Assembly (NCBI GenBank): GCA_003254925.1
Contig: QANZ01031358.1
Location: 1 to 64,000 of the forward strand
DNA: 64,000 bases
Direction: 5' to 3'
From: Chamaecrista fasciculata
Taxonomy: Eukaryota > Streptophyta > Magnoliopsida > Fabales > Fabaceae
This document shows, piece by piece, positions 35,501 through 47,000 of this stretch. Position 1 is the first letter of the stretch, and the number at the start of each line of letters is the position of its first letter. The position numbers were made by a program, and so were the translations under genes. The notes beneath the pieces were generated by a model, which was given only the letters and a program-made list of their open reading frames with translations, was not told the DNA's origin and ran no database searches.

Positions 35501-38500
35501 AAAAAGACTAATATGTATATCATTTTGATATTTTAGGGACTAAAGTACATATTTCAATCTTTTAGGGACTGAGTTGTCAACTCGACGATCTTGAAAGAAT
35601 TAAATTGTTAGTTTACTCAAAATTATATCATAAGTTTTATGGAGATAAACTAGGGTGTTTATTCTTATCATAAGCGACATATACGATAACAAGCCAATAT
35701 CTATCTTAAGAGTTTGTTTGGATACTAGGTGGGGGAGGAAGAGATTGGAGGGAAGGGGAAGGGGAAGGGAGATTAAACTCCCTTTATGCTCTCTTTGTTT
35801 TAGGGAGTAGCTTCTCTTTCAAAATACTCTCTTCTCTTCCAAAATATCTCAATTTAACGTATTTGTAATTTGTAAAGGAAGGAGGAGGAAGGGGATTAAA
35901 AATAATCTCTCATCCTCTTTCCCTCCAATCTTCAAGTTTCCAAACAAGGGGACGAGGTCTCAAACCTCTCCCCTCTCTTCTCTTCCTTAATCCCCAATCC
36001 AAACATAGCCTAAAGGACTCAATAACTCGTATTAGACAAGAAAGTGGTAAAGTAAGTTGAAGGCAAAGAAAAAGAATTCATTGACTCACCAGGTGATTAC
36101 GCTTGAGAGACCTCAAACTTTCTCTCAATATCTCGGCTTTTTTAACTGTGTAAACAGGATTTGATTTCTGCAATTTCTGTAGAAGCAGAAAGCATATGAA
36201 TTTACTTATGCAATGAAAGAGTAAATATGAAACACATGGACTCGTATATACTCATTGTAAAAGTAAACAGAGGTAAGTCACTCATACCGCTTCCTTTGGT
36301 ACAGTAGCTGAAGATTTCACAGCCGCATGGCCTTCTGAAGGCAATCCAAGCATAGATCTTCTATTTATCTGTAAAGTGTACAAACTTAGAGCCTTTCTCA
36401 AAAACAACATTGCAAGAACCCATAATCAGGTATGTTATTGTTCTCATGTTAGTATATCTATTTTTTACTTAAAGTTGTGTTGAAATGGTAAACTGAGAAT
36501 GTGACTAATAAGTCCTAAAACAAATTAGACAGTCTCTAGTAAATAGTAATAGAATTCAGATAGGTACAAACCCCGAAAAAAAAAAAACAGATAATCTATT
36601 GGCAAAAATAACTTTTTAGCCATCAATTTTTAATTTTGTCCTCAAAGTTTGTTTACTATCAATTTTATCTCTAAAGTTTTATATTTTTGTCGATTTTATC
36701 CTTTACAAGAACGTCATTTAATGAATTAATTACAAATTCTTTGTGAATATGACATATAATATAAAATTGTTGAAAAGGAAAAATAAAGTCTGACTCATTA
36801 AAAACCAAATTGAGTGTGCCATTGATTCATGGAATGTAATAAAAGTAAAGGATAAAATTGATTAAAATGTCAAACTTTGAAGACAAGATTTCCAACAAAT
36901 AAATTTTGAAAAGGAAATTGAAAATTAATGTAAAGTTTAGTGCTTTTGAAATCTATTTTATAGCCTCTAAATTTACAGGCCCTAAATATTTGAATAATTG
37001 ACCTAATGCTGATATAACTCTAGGTAATACAACTCTTTTGTATTTCCTCCTCCAGAGACATGCTGCATTAGAGTATTTAATTTACCAAAGTGAAGCAGAG
37101 TTTAACTTCCACAGATTGATGTAGTTTCATTCACTTTCATTAATGAAGGCCCTTTTTTAAAATTGAAAAAGGGTTTAGCTTCCACAGATTGATGTAGTCA
37201 AAATATTATAGAATATCAGTTCTCAACCTTATCCTGTTCTAGTTTCTGTAATATTTTTTCTTTTGCTCTTTTCTCTTCTTCTTTCTCCGCTTTCCGCATT
37301 GCTATATACCTGATAATTGGACATAAATAGGTTTCACCACCCACCACCTCATAGATATACAATTAACTATAGAGAGAAATTATTTAATATGAGCATACCG
37401 TTGTCTTTCATTTTCTTCAGCAATTCTCTTCATCTCATTGAGTTTTTTACCTACTTGGATCCTCTCCTGGAATAAAAATAATAAAGGACTACATTAACCA
37501 ATGTTGCCACATCTAAGTACTTACTGCAAGATGTAAACAACATAACCAAGGGGAATCCTAACTTTCCTTCATGGTTCCCGAAAATCAACTAATGAGGCAA
37601 AAATAATAATAATGATAATAATAATATGTAGTATAATTGAAGCAGAAAAGATGTTTGTTAATCAAATCACTGAGAATATTAGCCAAAGATAAATTAACAG
37701 CATGTACCTTCTCCCTTTCTCTCTCCAATTTCTTTTCTTCCTCATCTTTCCTCTGATAAAATTGTTCCCTGAAACAGAGCAACATTAGGTTTCAACCATA
37801 GTTGTCAAATGTCCAGGACAAAAAAGAAAAAAAAAAACCAAAGTTGTCAAATGTCAATGATTAGACAAATGACTAAAATCTCATTTTGGTCCCTTACATA
37901 TTTTATTTTTTCTCAGTTTGGTCTATAAATTTTTTCTTCTCAATTTGATCTCCCACAATTAGTTTTGTTATCATATCAGTACTTCTATCTAAAACTTAAC
38001 TAAATTGACAATTTAACAACTTTAATTGAAGATGTAACGCCACAAAAAGATAGCATGATATGTTTATTATCACATAATTATAATTTTTATTAAAGTTATT
38101 ATAATTAACTTTCTATATTTTGTAGATTTTACATAAATTTTCTAGTTTTTTTACTAATTTATTTTGTTAATATAAAAAAATTATTTATGCATTAGTTAAA
38201 ATATCACTCATTAATTTATAATATTATAGCTTCATTTAACGATAATATGTCACTACCTTAGTTTAAAGTTGGGTAGAAAAATCTGAGGGACTAACTTGAT
38301 GAAGAACTAAAATATAGTTTTAGTGATTTAGTCAATAACAAATGCTTTGGTAACATTGAGAAAGGCCATCAACAGACCGTAGCTTCTGTGCTTTGATTTT
38401 CATTTCCTCTGTGATAGGGAATGATTGCGAAGAATCAATCTCGATATCTACATCTACCTGGAAGAATGCAAATAATTGAAACATAAAGTTAAAACAAAGC

Positions 38501-38943
38501 AAGAAAATAACCAAAAACATGTGAGTCACAGAATCATACCAATGGCATCTCATCAATATTGGCATCATTCTCATGATCAACTATCCAGTTTACAGCGTCC
38601 TCTATGCTAGTATTACCTAGAAAAGCAAAACATCTGTTTATAAATTGCAAATAACGAATGATGAAAAAATATATCTGGGAAACTCACGATTTCCTTTCAA
38701 GGATATAATAGTTGCCTCACATTCAAAACAGAGCAATAGCCTCGAGGTTAAGGAACTTAATTTTATTAGTGATGTAAACTGATTAATCAATCATTTCACA
38801 AAAATGGCAACGTCTACAAAAATATAGTTATATGATAGATAGACTTAACCAGAATAATGAAGTGCTCGTGTTGCCCGTGCCTGTGGAAATCCCATTGATT
38901 CAAGTTCCTCCAGCAACATTTTGTTCACTTTTGGAATAGCCAT
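29540..38943 (-). CDS. UBA and PUB domain protein
   Basis: Ten coding exons (38850-38943, 38540-38616, 38378-38457, 37708-37768, 37399-37466, 37228-37309, 36288-36368, 36090-36176, 30707-30826, 29540-29716) join in phase to 308 residues. The N-terminus is a UBA domain ([20 protein letters not shown], then [13 protein letters not shown]), which binds ubiquitin. A long charged helix, probably a coiled coil, follows ([18 protein letters not shown] and [14 protein letters not shown]). The C-terminal 100 residues form a PUB domain ([47 protein letters not shown]). PUB domains bind the tail of the AAA ATPase p97/CDC48, so a role in ubiquitin-dependent protein handling is likely. The Arabidopsis counterpart is, I believe, At1g04850. 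The intron before the penultimate exon is about 5.3 kb and full of mobile DNA. A 5'-leader intron probably spans 38957-39516. Confidence 0.92.
31749..31893. repeat. Short hairpin TIR element (about 145 bp)
   Basis: The ends GGCAAAAATATTTATTTAGT and its near-complement ACTAAAAAATTCATTTTGCC enclose a near-palindromic sequence. It lies in the 5.3-kb intron of the UBA-PUB gene. No clean target duplication was seen. Confidence 0.55.
31937..32557 (-). pseudogene. Ty1/copia gag remnant in an intron
   Basis: This open frame of 206 codons from an ATG at 32557 encodes a copia-type gag core. It has [20 protein letters not shown], then [39 protein letters not shown] and RREENRR. The first 60 residues are a Ser/Asp/Asn-rich low-complexity lead. 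The frame ends before any zinc knuckle, and no protease, integrase, RT or LTR pair is visible. It lies in the long intron of the UBA-PUB gene on the same strand. It is unusual that the frame is intact when the rest is gone. It could be a dead fragment or an exonised or domesticated piece, and I favour a fragment. Confidence 0.7.
33036..33374. repeat. TIR element of the GGGTAAATTACA family, cut at an N
   Basis: The left arm starts GGGTAAATTACACATTGGTA. The right arm is broken off at the single N (33374) after ACCACAGG. The complete copy at 40332-40764 shows about 60 bp of right arm should follow. The loss coincides with the assembly mark. Confidence 0.8.
33815..34316. mobile_element. hAT-type non-autonomous element
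   Basis: The element 33823-34308 (486 bp) begins TAGGGGTGCACAAACC and ends GTGTACCCCTA. It is flanked by GATATACG and GATATATG, an 8-bp duplication with one change. The TAGGG-type ends and 8-bp duplication fit the hAT superfamily. Sub-terminal regions are GC-rich (CCGGGCC-type text) and the centre is extremely AT-rich. There is no transposase. A second copy starts at 50256. Confidence 0.75.
34491..34665 (+). mobile_element. Possible tRNA-derived SINE
   Basis: The sequence TGGTGCAGTGGTAA fits an RNA polymerase III A-box (TRGYNNARNNG). About 35 bases later GTTCTATCTC is a weak B-box. The text that follows resembles plant SINE bodies. No 3' tail or target duplication was established, so this is tentative. 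Confidence 0.4.
35711..36013. repeat. Putative MITE with GTTTGG-type ends
   Basis: The region starts GTTTGTTTGGATACTAGG and ends CCAATCCAAACATAGCC, an imperfect inverted repeat. The purine-rich left and pyrimidine-rich right arms can fold back. It resembles the stretch at about 575-842. It lies just outside an exon of the UBA-PUB gene. Confidence 0.5.
36600..36955. repeat. Hairpin TIR element in a UBA-PUB intron
   Basis: The left arm (ggcaaaaataactttttagc, ttgtcctcaaagtttg) and right arm (caaactttgaagacaaga, aagtttagtgcttttga) are inverted repeats. It is non-coding and lies in the intron between the exons at 36288-36368 and 37228-37309. Confidence 0.55.
37868..38312. repeat. Hairpin TIR element in a UBA-PUB intron
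   Basis: The left arm (aaaatctcattttggtccct, ctcagtttggtctataaa) faces a right arm with gggactaacttgatga and actaaaatatagttttag. It is diverged and no target duplication was seen. It lies between the exons at 37708-37768 and 38378-38457. Confidence 0.45.
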
Positions 38944-41532
38944 CTCTAAGGGTAGACTGTAATTACCAAAAGCAGAATAATATTATTCATTCATGGAAAA
39001 AAATTCAACAGTGGATATATATAATAGGTTAGTTCTCAATTTCATAGAAGTACTTTTTTCGTCCCTAATCGATATAAAAGTTGAGGATCAAGAAGATGTT
39101 ATTGCATTCTTAATTCCCACCCTTACAAAAATACTTCAATATGATGGATTGAATAAGTTGCATAACAAGTATACAAAAAAGAAATTGAGTTCAACCTAGA
39201 AGTCAATTTCTAGATAAACAAAAACAAGAGACTCTCTTCTTTGTTTAATGTAATTCGAATTCATAAATACCGTCTACGAAGTGGCGAGCAGGAAGATATA
39301 TGCTGAATTCAACGGAAACGAAAAAATAGGCAATCGAGGAAATTGAAGCTTCAAAATATGAATTAGGTTTTCAACGCAATGCATAAATCTGTGCGTGAGG
39401 GCAATTAATCGTTCCAGTTGAATCAAGAAAAAACTCTACTATATGAAAGCAAGATGAATAATCTCGAAATGGCATGAAAGGAAATCGATTAGAGAGAGAT
39501 TCGAGAAAACCCTCACCGAATTCTGGGTTTCTGGGACACTATTGCTTCCTTTCTGTGTTTGCTTCAACATTCTGATTCTCTTAAGCTTTTTCGGTTTACT
39601 TGTTCATCAATAAAAGAACTTCGCGCTACTCGGCATTCTATTTAAGCGCCACTTCACGTTAATAATGAGAGAATAAGCTTTTTCTCGTTCTTTCTATCAT
39701 TCTATATATATATATTTGGATGAATTGAACTCCAATTCATTAGGAAATTTCAAAATTGCAAGTTGATTGGCGGGTTATTTTTAACGTATAGATTGTGTTA
39801 TATGAGATTGGTGTGGTTGAAAAATAAGATCAAATCCGCATAAAATTGGACCGCAAATGAACATGTTTCGTGAATTTGATCATATATTTTTTATTTCAAG
39901 TTTGAATACAATAAAATTGAAAGTGGATCCTATGCAATTTACATCGTGCGGTGTAGAGAGAGTGTTGAAGAGTTAGAGAGAAAAGTGTGGTAAAATGCGG
40001 GTCTCACTAATTTCTTCTCTCCTCAACTCTTTCTTTCTCTCTCTAAACTGCATGAAAATGCACTAAACTAAAACTGGAGAAGATTTAGGTCCAAGAAAAT
40101 CAGTGTTACAAATTATTTTTTTAACGAGTTTTTTCTCTTCCTAGTTAAAACAGTTGACAAACAAACTCAAATAATATTGCGAAAATGAGTTTGATTCAAA
40201 CATCAATATAAACTTTCAGAGTACAATTTGACTTCATTTGTCAACGGTCTCAACTAGTTAAAGAAAAAACTCGTCAAAAATATATAACTCATAACTCTGG
40301 TTTCGTCACATTCGAACTTGAAATAAAAAAAGGGTAAATTACACTTTGGTACCCTGTGGTTTGACCCTATTTCACTTTGGTACCTTGTGGTTTGAAACTT
40401 GACACTTTGGTACCCTGTGGTATTCTCCATTAACACTTTGGTACCCTTTGGAGTTATTTTGTAATTTTAACCATGATAAATTTTGCAAAAATTACATATT
40501 GACCCCAAAAAGTTTTTAAAAAATTACAAATAGGTCCCTAGATACATATTATCTAGGGACTAAAATGAAAACTTTAAAAAAATTTAGGGGTCAATATGTA
40601 ATTTTTGCAAAATTTATTATGGTTAAAATTACAAAATAGCTCCAAAGGGTACCAAAGTATTAAAGGAGAATACCACAGGGTACCAAAGTGTCAAGTTTCA
40701 AACCACAGGGTACCAAAGTGAAATAAGGTCAAACCACAGGGGGTACCAAAGTGTAATTTACCCTAAAAAAAAATTGGACCAATTTTATGAAATGAGCAAG
40801 TGAGCAACCCACTTCCAAGCTCAGTTTTAAGCACAATTTGAGCTTGTTTGCTAACTGCCTCAATTGGATAAAGAAATAAGTCATTAAATATAACTCATAA
40901 CTTCCATTTCATCGCATTTAAACTTGAAAAGAGAAAAATATGACTACATTGAATAGTTAATTACCAAATCAAAACTACTATCAAATATTAGTGACCAAAA
41001 CAAAAAAAAATTAGGGTCCAAATTAGGATTTGGCCTTATAATTTAAAGATACATAGCTGCTGAATCATAGCTAAAAGACTAGGACAAAATTTTGTTTTAT
41101 AAATTATTTTTACTCTGATTAAATTTATTTTAACTCAATATAAATAGTTTTTTACCAAAAAAAAAACTCAATATAAATAGTTTATTTAAATTATTTGTTC
41201 AAAATCTTAACATTATATATAGTCTTGACTGTTTTATTATTTTTTGCCCTATAAATATAATGTCCAAAATGCCAAATAAGGAAGCTTGTACCCATGTTAT
41301 CCGACCCAAATTATTATACGGGTCGAGACCTATTTTTGATCCGATTCGAATAGCTCTTTCAGACTTGGAAGAATCTTCCAGAAACCGTTGGAAACAAACT
41401 CGAAACAGAAAGAAAACACACATACCACACTATCAAAAATCAAAATCATTCATATTCACAGAAAGATAATTAACTTCACCATTATTTCTCACATATTCAT
41501 ATTCATATTTCATAAACCTAATCAAGAGCAAA
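38944..41532. other. Divergent promoter region of two genes
   Basis: This holds the 5' leader of the UBA-PUB gene, whose first non-coding exon probably ends at 39517 with donor GTGAGG. It also holds a complete TIR element (40332-40764) and the upstream region of the plus-strand gene at 41533. No other gene was seen. Confidence 0.55.
40332..40764. mobile_element. Complete TIR element of the GGGTAAATTACA family
   Basis: The arms are about 190 bp and nearly perfect: GGGTAAATTACACTTTGGTA at the left and TACCAAAGTGTAATTTACCC at the right. Flanking TAAAAAAA on both sides may be an 8-9-bp duplication but lies in A-runs. It is a sister of the truncated copy at 33036. The family is named here only by its end sequence. 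Confidence 0.8.
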
Positions 41533-43786
41533 ATGTTAGGGAAGAAACCAAAACCCCTATCGATTAAGCTACTATGCCCTACTATTTCACTCTCCAAGAT
41601 AATCCAGCTAAAAGTAGCTTCGGATGAACAGAAAATCGACATTGGTTCCATAGCTCGAGGTTTTGGGATTGATCCTTCAACGTTGAAGCTCAATGGTCAC
41701 TTTATTAGTAGAGGCCTCGATCTTATTGCTTCCTCTGTTACTTGGAAATCTTTGCTTTCTTTCTTCTCTGCTAGAGGATTGTCCACTGGGAAACACGATC
41801 ACGACGCGATTCTCGTCACCGGCAAGCTCTACAAAGCTCGGAATAAACGTAAGTTCGTTTAAATGTTAATAATATTAATATGCATATCGTAAGTAATTAT
41901 CTGTTTAATTAATATGCTTTTGGGATCATGGATTGCTTGAAATTGTTGTGGTAATTGATGGTTGTGCTTCTCTCTGATAGTGTTGAAGCGTTGTAGAAAA
42001 CTTGCAGAGAAAAGCTATATTTTAAGCTCGGCTAAAGAGTATTTTGGGTCTCATAACTTTGGCAAAGATCTCAATTTGGTAACTTTTTTGTTACAATTTT
42101 GGTCCCATAACTTTTTTTGTTGCAATTTTGGTCCCATAACTTTTGAAAACGTCTCACCGTTGGTCCCAAGCTGATTTCCATCCATTATCTATCGTTAAAT
42201 CCACTTCATTCATATTTGTCTTGTCATCATTCAACACAGTATGTCAGATCATCTTTAATGGCATAAAGTGGATGAAAAGCAACTTGGGACCAACGGTGGG
42301 ACATTTTCAAAAGTTATGGGACCAAAATTGCAACAAAAAAAAGGTATGAGACCAAATTAAGACATTTGCCAAAGTTATGGAACCAAAAATGCACTTTAGC
42401 CTTTAAGCTTCGACAAATAGAGCCACTTTCACATTCGTACTCTAAATATTAGACCAAACTAAACTAACAATTCGGCCTTTAAAATATTAAAATATACAAT
42501 TTAGTCTTAAAAAAAATGAAACGTTAGTTCTTAAAATATCAAATAGTATACTCATTAGTTTATAGAAAGAAATGACTAAATTGTGTATTTTAATTTCTTT
42601 GAGATTGGGTTTTTAACCTGATCAATCATGATCAAGTTGTTAATTTTAGATTTAAAGAGATTTCTTTCAATGTTATTACTATATCTGATTTTTTGTTCAA
42701 TATTAATGACTAAATTAACGGGAAAATTCTTTCATGCTCAAATGTTTATATAAGTAAATTAACTGCAAGTCACCTTATCTGAACTTTATTAGTATCAAAT
42801 GTTAGTTTCAATACTTGTCAAGTACTCCATAATCTTAATTACCAAACTGAGTTGTGATTTTTCAGGAGGGCATGACTCTCAAGATGCTGAGAGTGCAGTT
42901 TGCAAAGTGATAGAAGGTGAGAATATTGGTAGCAGTAGAGGGACGCATCTGGAAAGTATCAACTTGGTTAAGAGTAAGAAGTTGAGAGAAAGCAACAGAG
43001 GTAAAAATTTTCACTTTTCATGTAATCTTCTTTGCATAATTGCATGGCTTATAATCTTACTGATTTGTTTTAAGAACTTATCTAAAATTAATGTCTCCTT
43101 TCATGACCACTCACAATTTTATGTTTATGGATAACATTATGGACTAAACTATATAAGGTTCTTTATACTTTTCTATAAGATTTTTTAATAAAATTAAGAT
43201 GCGTGTAAAAAATTATGTTGCATAACCAATTAAGGTGGAGAAAGAATATAAATGATAACTTTTTGTACCACCAATAATAGAAGAGAAAAAATGTAACTAA
43301 AATTTGTAAATAGAGTAACCTTATAGCAAATATATAATGAACTTTAAATAAGTTTTTTTCCAAAATTATTTAAAGACCTGAAATTTTAAAGTCAATATAT
43401 GATAAGTTCAGATAACATCTTTCAGCTTTCCGGTTATCATTTTGGTATGTTTGTATTACAGTTACGCTGAATGGCCTAGGCTGCAAGAGAAAACAACTAC
43501 ATGAAGATGTTAACCTATTCAAAAAGCTGAAGATAAATGATGATAAATTAGGTATTTGATTGTAAATTAGTATTGAGTTTCCCTGTTTTTTATTTCTAGC
43601 TGAATTCATTCATTGCATTTATTTATACAATTCAATGGAATTTGCACAGATACTCAAGATAAAGCAAGTGATTTCTCTGACAGCATTTCACACAACCAGT
43701 TTGCATGCTGCAGTTATGCAAGTAAAAATCTGAAGCGAATAAGAGATGAGGCAATTGTAGCTGGCCAATGTAAAAGGATTAGATAA
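41533..43786 (+). CDS. Unrecognised plant protein, 225 residues
   Basis: Four exons (41533-41848, 42866-43000, 43462-43551, 43650-43786) join in the same phase (one base into the codon at each junction) and end at TAA. The N-terminal 105 residues look like a folded, conserved unit: IKLLCPTIS, DIGSIARGFGIDPSTLKLNG, HFISRGLDLIASSVTWKSLL and FFSARGLSTG. The rest is polar and Lys-rich (CKRKQLHEDV, KNLKRIRDEA), possibly with nuclear-targeting basic patches. No signal peptide or membrane segment is present. I cannot name the family. By position beside PIG-T it may correspond to Arabidopsis At3g07150, but that is a guess. The first intron carries a Mutator-like element. Confidence 0.75.
42021..42410. 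mobile_element. Mutator-like MITE with 9-bp target duplication
   Basis: The element 42030-42401 (372 bp) has inverted ends GGCTAAAG and CTTTAGCC, and long arms around TCATAACTTTGGCAAA and TTTGCCAAAGTTATGGA. It is flanked by TTTAAGCTC and TTTAAGCTT, 9 bp with one change. It lies in intron 1 of the unrecognised gene. Confidence 0.78.
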
Positions 43787-44071
43787 TTTTTCTCCTTGAT
43801 AAATGTATAATTTGATCTGTAAATGATAATTTTAGATAAATATTGTAAATTCTGACGATTTTTTTTGCTTATATAATATGTCCCTCGATTTTCTGTGGAG
43901 AATTTTCCATTTCTATTGCTAGACAATAATCAAAATGACATGGTCAAAATTTGTGTACAATCAATTTGCTGAAGATGGTCAGGCGTGTAATGTAACAACA
44001 GGATACAAATGCAAGCACATTAACTATATGCAAATAGAATATAGTACACAGAACTGGCTATTCTAGTGGTA

Positions 44072-47000
44072 TCATTGTGAGAAATATTGCCAGGCAACAG
44101 CAATTCCTGCTACGATTAGCACTTTAAGAATCAATTTTGGACTAAAGAATGACGATGAGGATGATGCTGATGATGGCTGAGAGGTCTCTGATGATTTACC
44201 TCCCCGTTTGGCAGACAACTTAGCTAATAGTTGAGGAAGCAACCCACCTTTCTTGGCATCTACAACCAGAAAAAAGAAAAAGAGTAAGAATACTTGTAAA
44301 TAGATTAGAAGATTGTGTGTCTGTGCGTGTAATAGATTAATAGCAGACATAAGACCATACAGTGTAAATAATAAGATATCTGGAGTCCCTTAAGCACAAA
44401 AAGCACAACAATATATTACCCCAGAAGAAATGCAGAAATATGCACAAATCACTATTCCTGAAGCTTACACAGAGCAATTACACAGGTTTGTCTAATTTGC
44501 TATTAGATTTGCATGTAAATGGAAAACAGAAAATATAAATATTATGGCAGTTAAATATAAATGCATATTTAAATGATGATTTAGGCAAACAGGAAAGGTG
44601 AACAAAATAAGTTATTTAGATGAATTTGAATCGATTTACAGTATTCAATTATTTGACATATTTTGGCAATGACATGGAAAACTACAGAAAAGACAGCATA
44701 AGTTAACAAATCTATAAAGGTAAGAAGGCTTCAGTAGTTACAAGGCCATCACATGTTGAACTACTCGTTAATCTTTAAATTTGAACTTTTATTGGTTTTA
44801 GGATGCAGTGAGTGCAAGAGTTGGGGGTTACCTTTGCTTTTCAAACGTCTTTCCTCCTCTCCAACCCGCCTCCGAAGTACATTTAGCAAAGATCCAAAGT
44901 ACAAGGCAAAAACAGTGCATGTAATTGTGATGACATTGTAGGGCATACTGAAATCAGGTGTTGTCAAGGGCACGAGCAAAATTTCTGTGTAAGATAGAAC
45001 AGGGCCCTTCTCCTGCATCATAGATCCTAACTTTCAGATAAGACTGATAAAAATGTTAAATTTACTAGTTAAAACTTAAAACCGTTTACATTCAGATTAC
45101 CTGTAATTTTGATAACATTGGTGACTTGCTTAAAGCGTTATCAGGAAACTGCAACCCAGCATGGAAGTTAGGAAAGCTTATTATTGCTGATGGAATATCA
45201 AATCCCTGATTAGCGTCTGGAGGATATTCATCAATGTGCAAAAAGCCCTAGGTACACCAACAGAAGTAATTAAAATTATACAATTCTTGCAGCTCAAATT
45301 GCAAGGCGAAAATGTCAAAAAAACCTTGCATTACAAACACACACAACTTATTGTTTTCGAAGTTAAGGATTTGAAGCCTGAGTATTCCATTTGGAAACAT
45401 ACTTGAATAGTGTAAATATCATTTCTGCAAACAATATTGATGTTGCAATTCCTCATATTATAAAATGCTATCTGAATCCTGATCATCAGCAGTCTTACCT
45501 CAATCATCTTCAGAGATTGGTTTTTAATATTATCTTATGGAAATAGAGTTTGAACTCAATCAAGAAAAAGTGAAGAAATCCAAAAGAAAATAAAACCAAG
45601 TTAACAAACCTTATCAAACTCTAAATGTATGACAGCTGACTTCATGTCACAGGGAAATTTAAGGACCAGCTCCATCAACCCTGGTGATACTTTGTCTTCA
45701 GAAGGAGAAACATGCATTCTCTCAATAAAATCTGTGACTACCTGCCGCCTTTCATCAACAAATAGTTTTAAAGTATGATAGTATACCTTAATGTACCAAG
45801 GCACAATTTGCAGGACGTTAACTTGCAACTTACACCCCTCTTCAGCACTATCAGAACCAACAAAGCCCTGGGTCAATTCAGTAGATTTCAAGGATATTGC
45901 AATTGCACCCCGTTCATTTCCACTCCCCATTAAAAATCTACTGGCATACAAAGGTGCATGTGGGCTTGACCAAAGAACAGGATGCTTCCATGTAAAGCTT
46001 AGATCAAATTTCTCAGTTTTCTCTTTGATTGAATACTCATACAGAAATGAGGGGCTCTCAACCACTTCTTTATGCACCCTGTCAGGATTAACAGACAATT
46101 CAAAGGCAGGAGCAGTACTATTAGCACCTTTCTGGAGATTTTCAAGCTGCGTTACAAGTCCTCTCTCAACTTGAACGTAGACATTACTTGACTTGGAAAG
46201 AACACATCTTCCATTGATTTCCCTTCCAAAAATTGAACTCAACGACCAGCTTGGTTGTATTTTTGTTTCACTGCCATAGTTTAGACCAGCTCTCTGACTA
46301 TTAGGCAGAAGTACAACTGTAAGGGTTTGATCTAGTATAATTCCAGAATTTAACCCATCAGCACCAGATTTGGCTAAAGTCAAACGCAATCGCTGAGAGT
46401 GGTAAAAGCTTCCGTAGATAGATGGTCTATCCATTAAGGCTGATAGCCCAGCTTTATCACGACAAGGAAGGAGTTTTAGCCAGGGAGTTAGATTCTCAGT
46501 GCAAACTGCTTCACGTGGCAGAGTACCATATCTTAAACTTCCTGAGTCTGGTTGAAAGGTAAATTTAGGAGCAGAATAAGCAGTTGAAGATTCTAGGAAG
46601 TTGATTGAAGCACAGAAGAGTCCTGATAGTGAATGCGTTAAATTCTTCCAAGAAGCATCAACCTGATGTTGAGGGACATCAAAAACTGCCCACAACTCAA
46701 CTCCAGGAGGTTTTGCATTGCCACTTGATATTGGATCAAACCCACCCCAGCTTTCATAGTTCCACCTACCTTGTGTGAAAGACAACTCCATTGCATTAAC
46801 ATGATATTTCTGAACCTGTGCATCAAACACTAACCCATATGTTATTCAGCATTCAGAATACAAAGTCATTCAAGCTATCTGAGAAAAAGTACAAAATGAA
46901 ACAACTAACTACTTCAATCCTTAACAAAAAGAATTATCACTAAGAGAAATGATGGTAGACCAAGGTACAAGCACAGGATAATGTGACCAAAACAAGAAAC

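Noticed and set aside
41980..42029. Alternative second exon for the unrecognised gene
   Set aside because: It follows an AG and is open, but no donor follows before the transposon. The direct link 41848 to 42866 keeps frame and phase.
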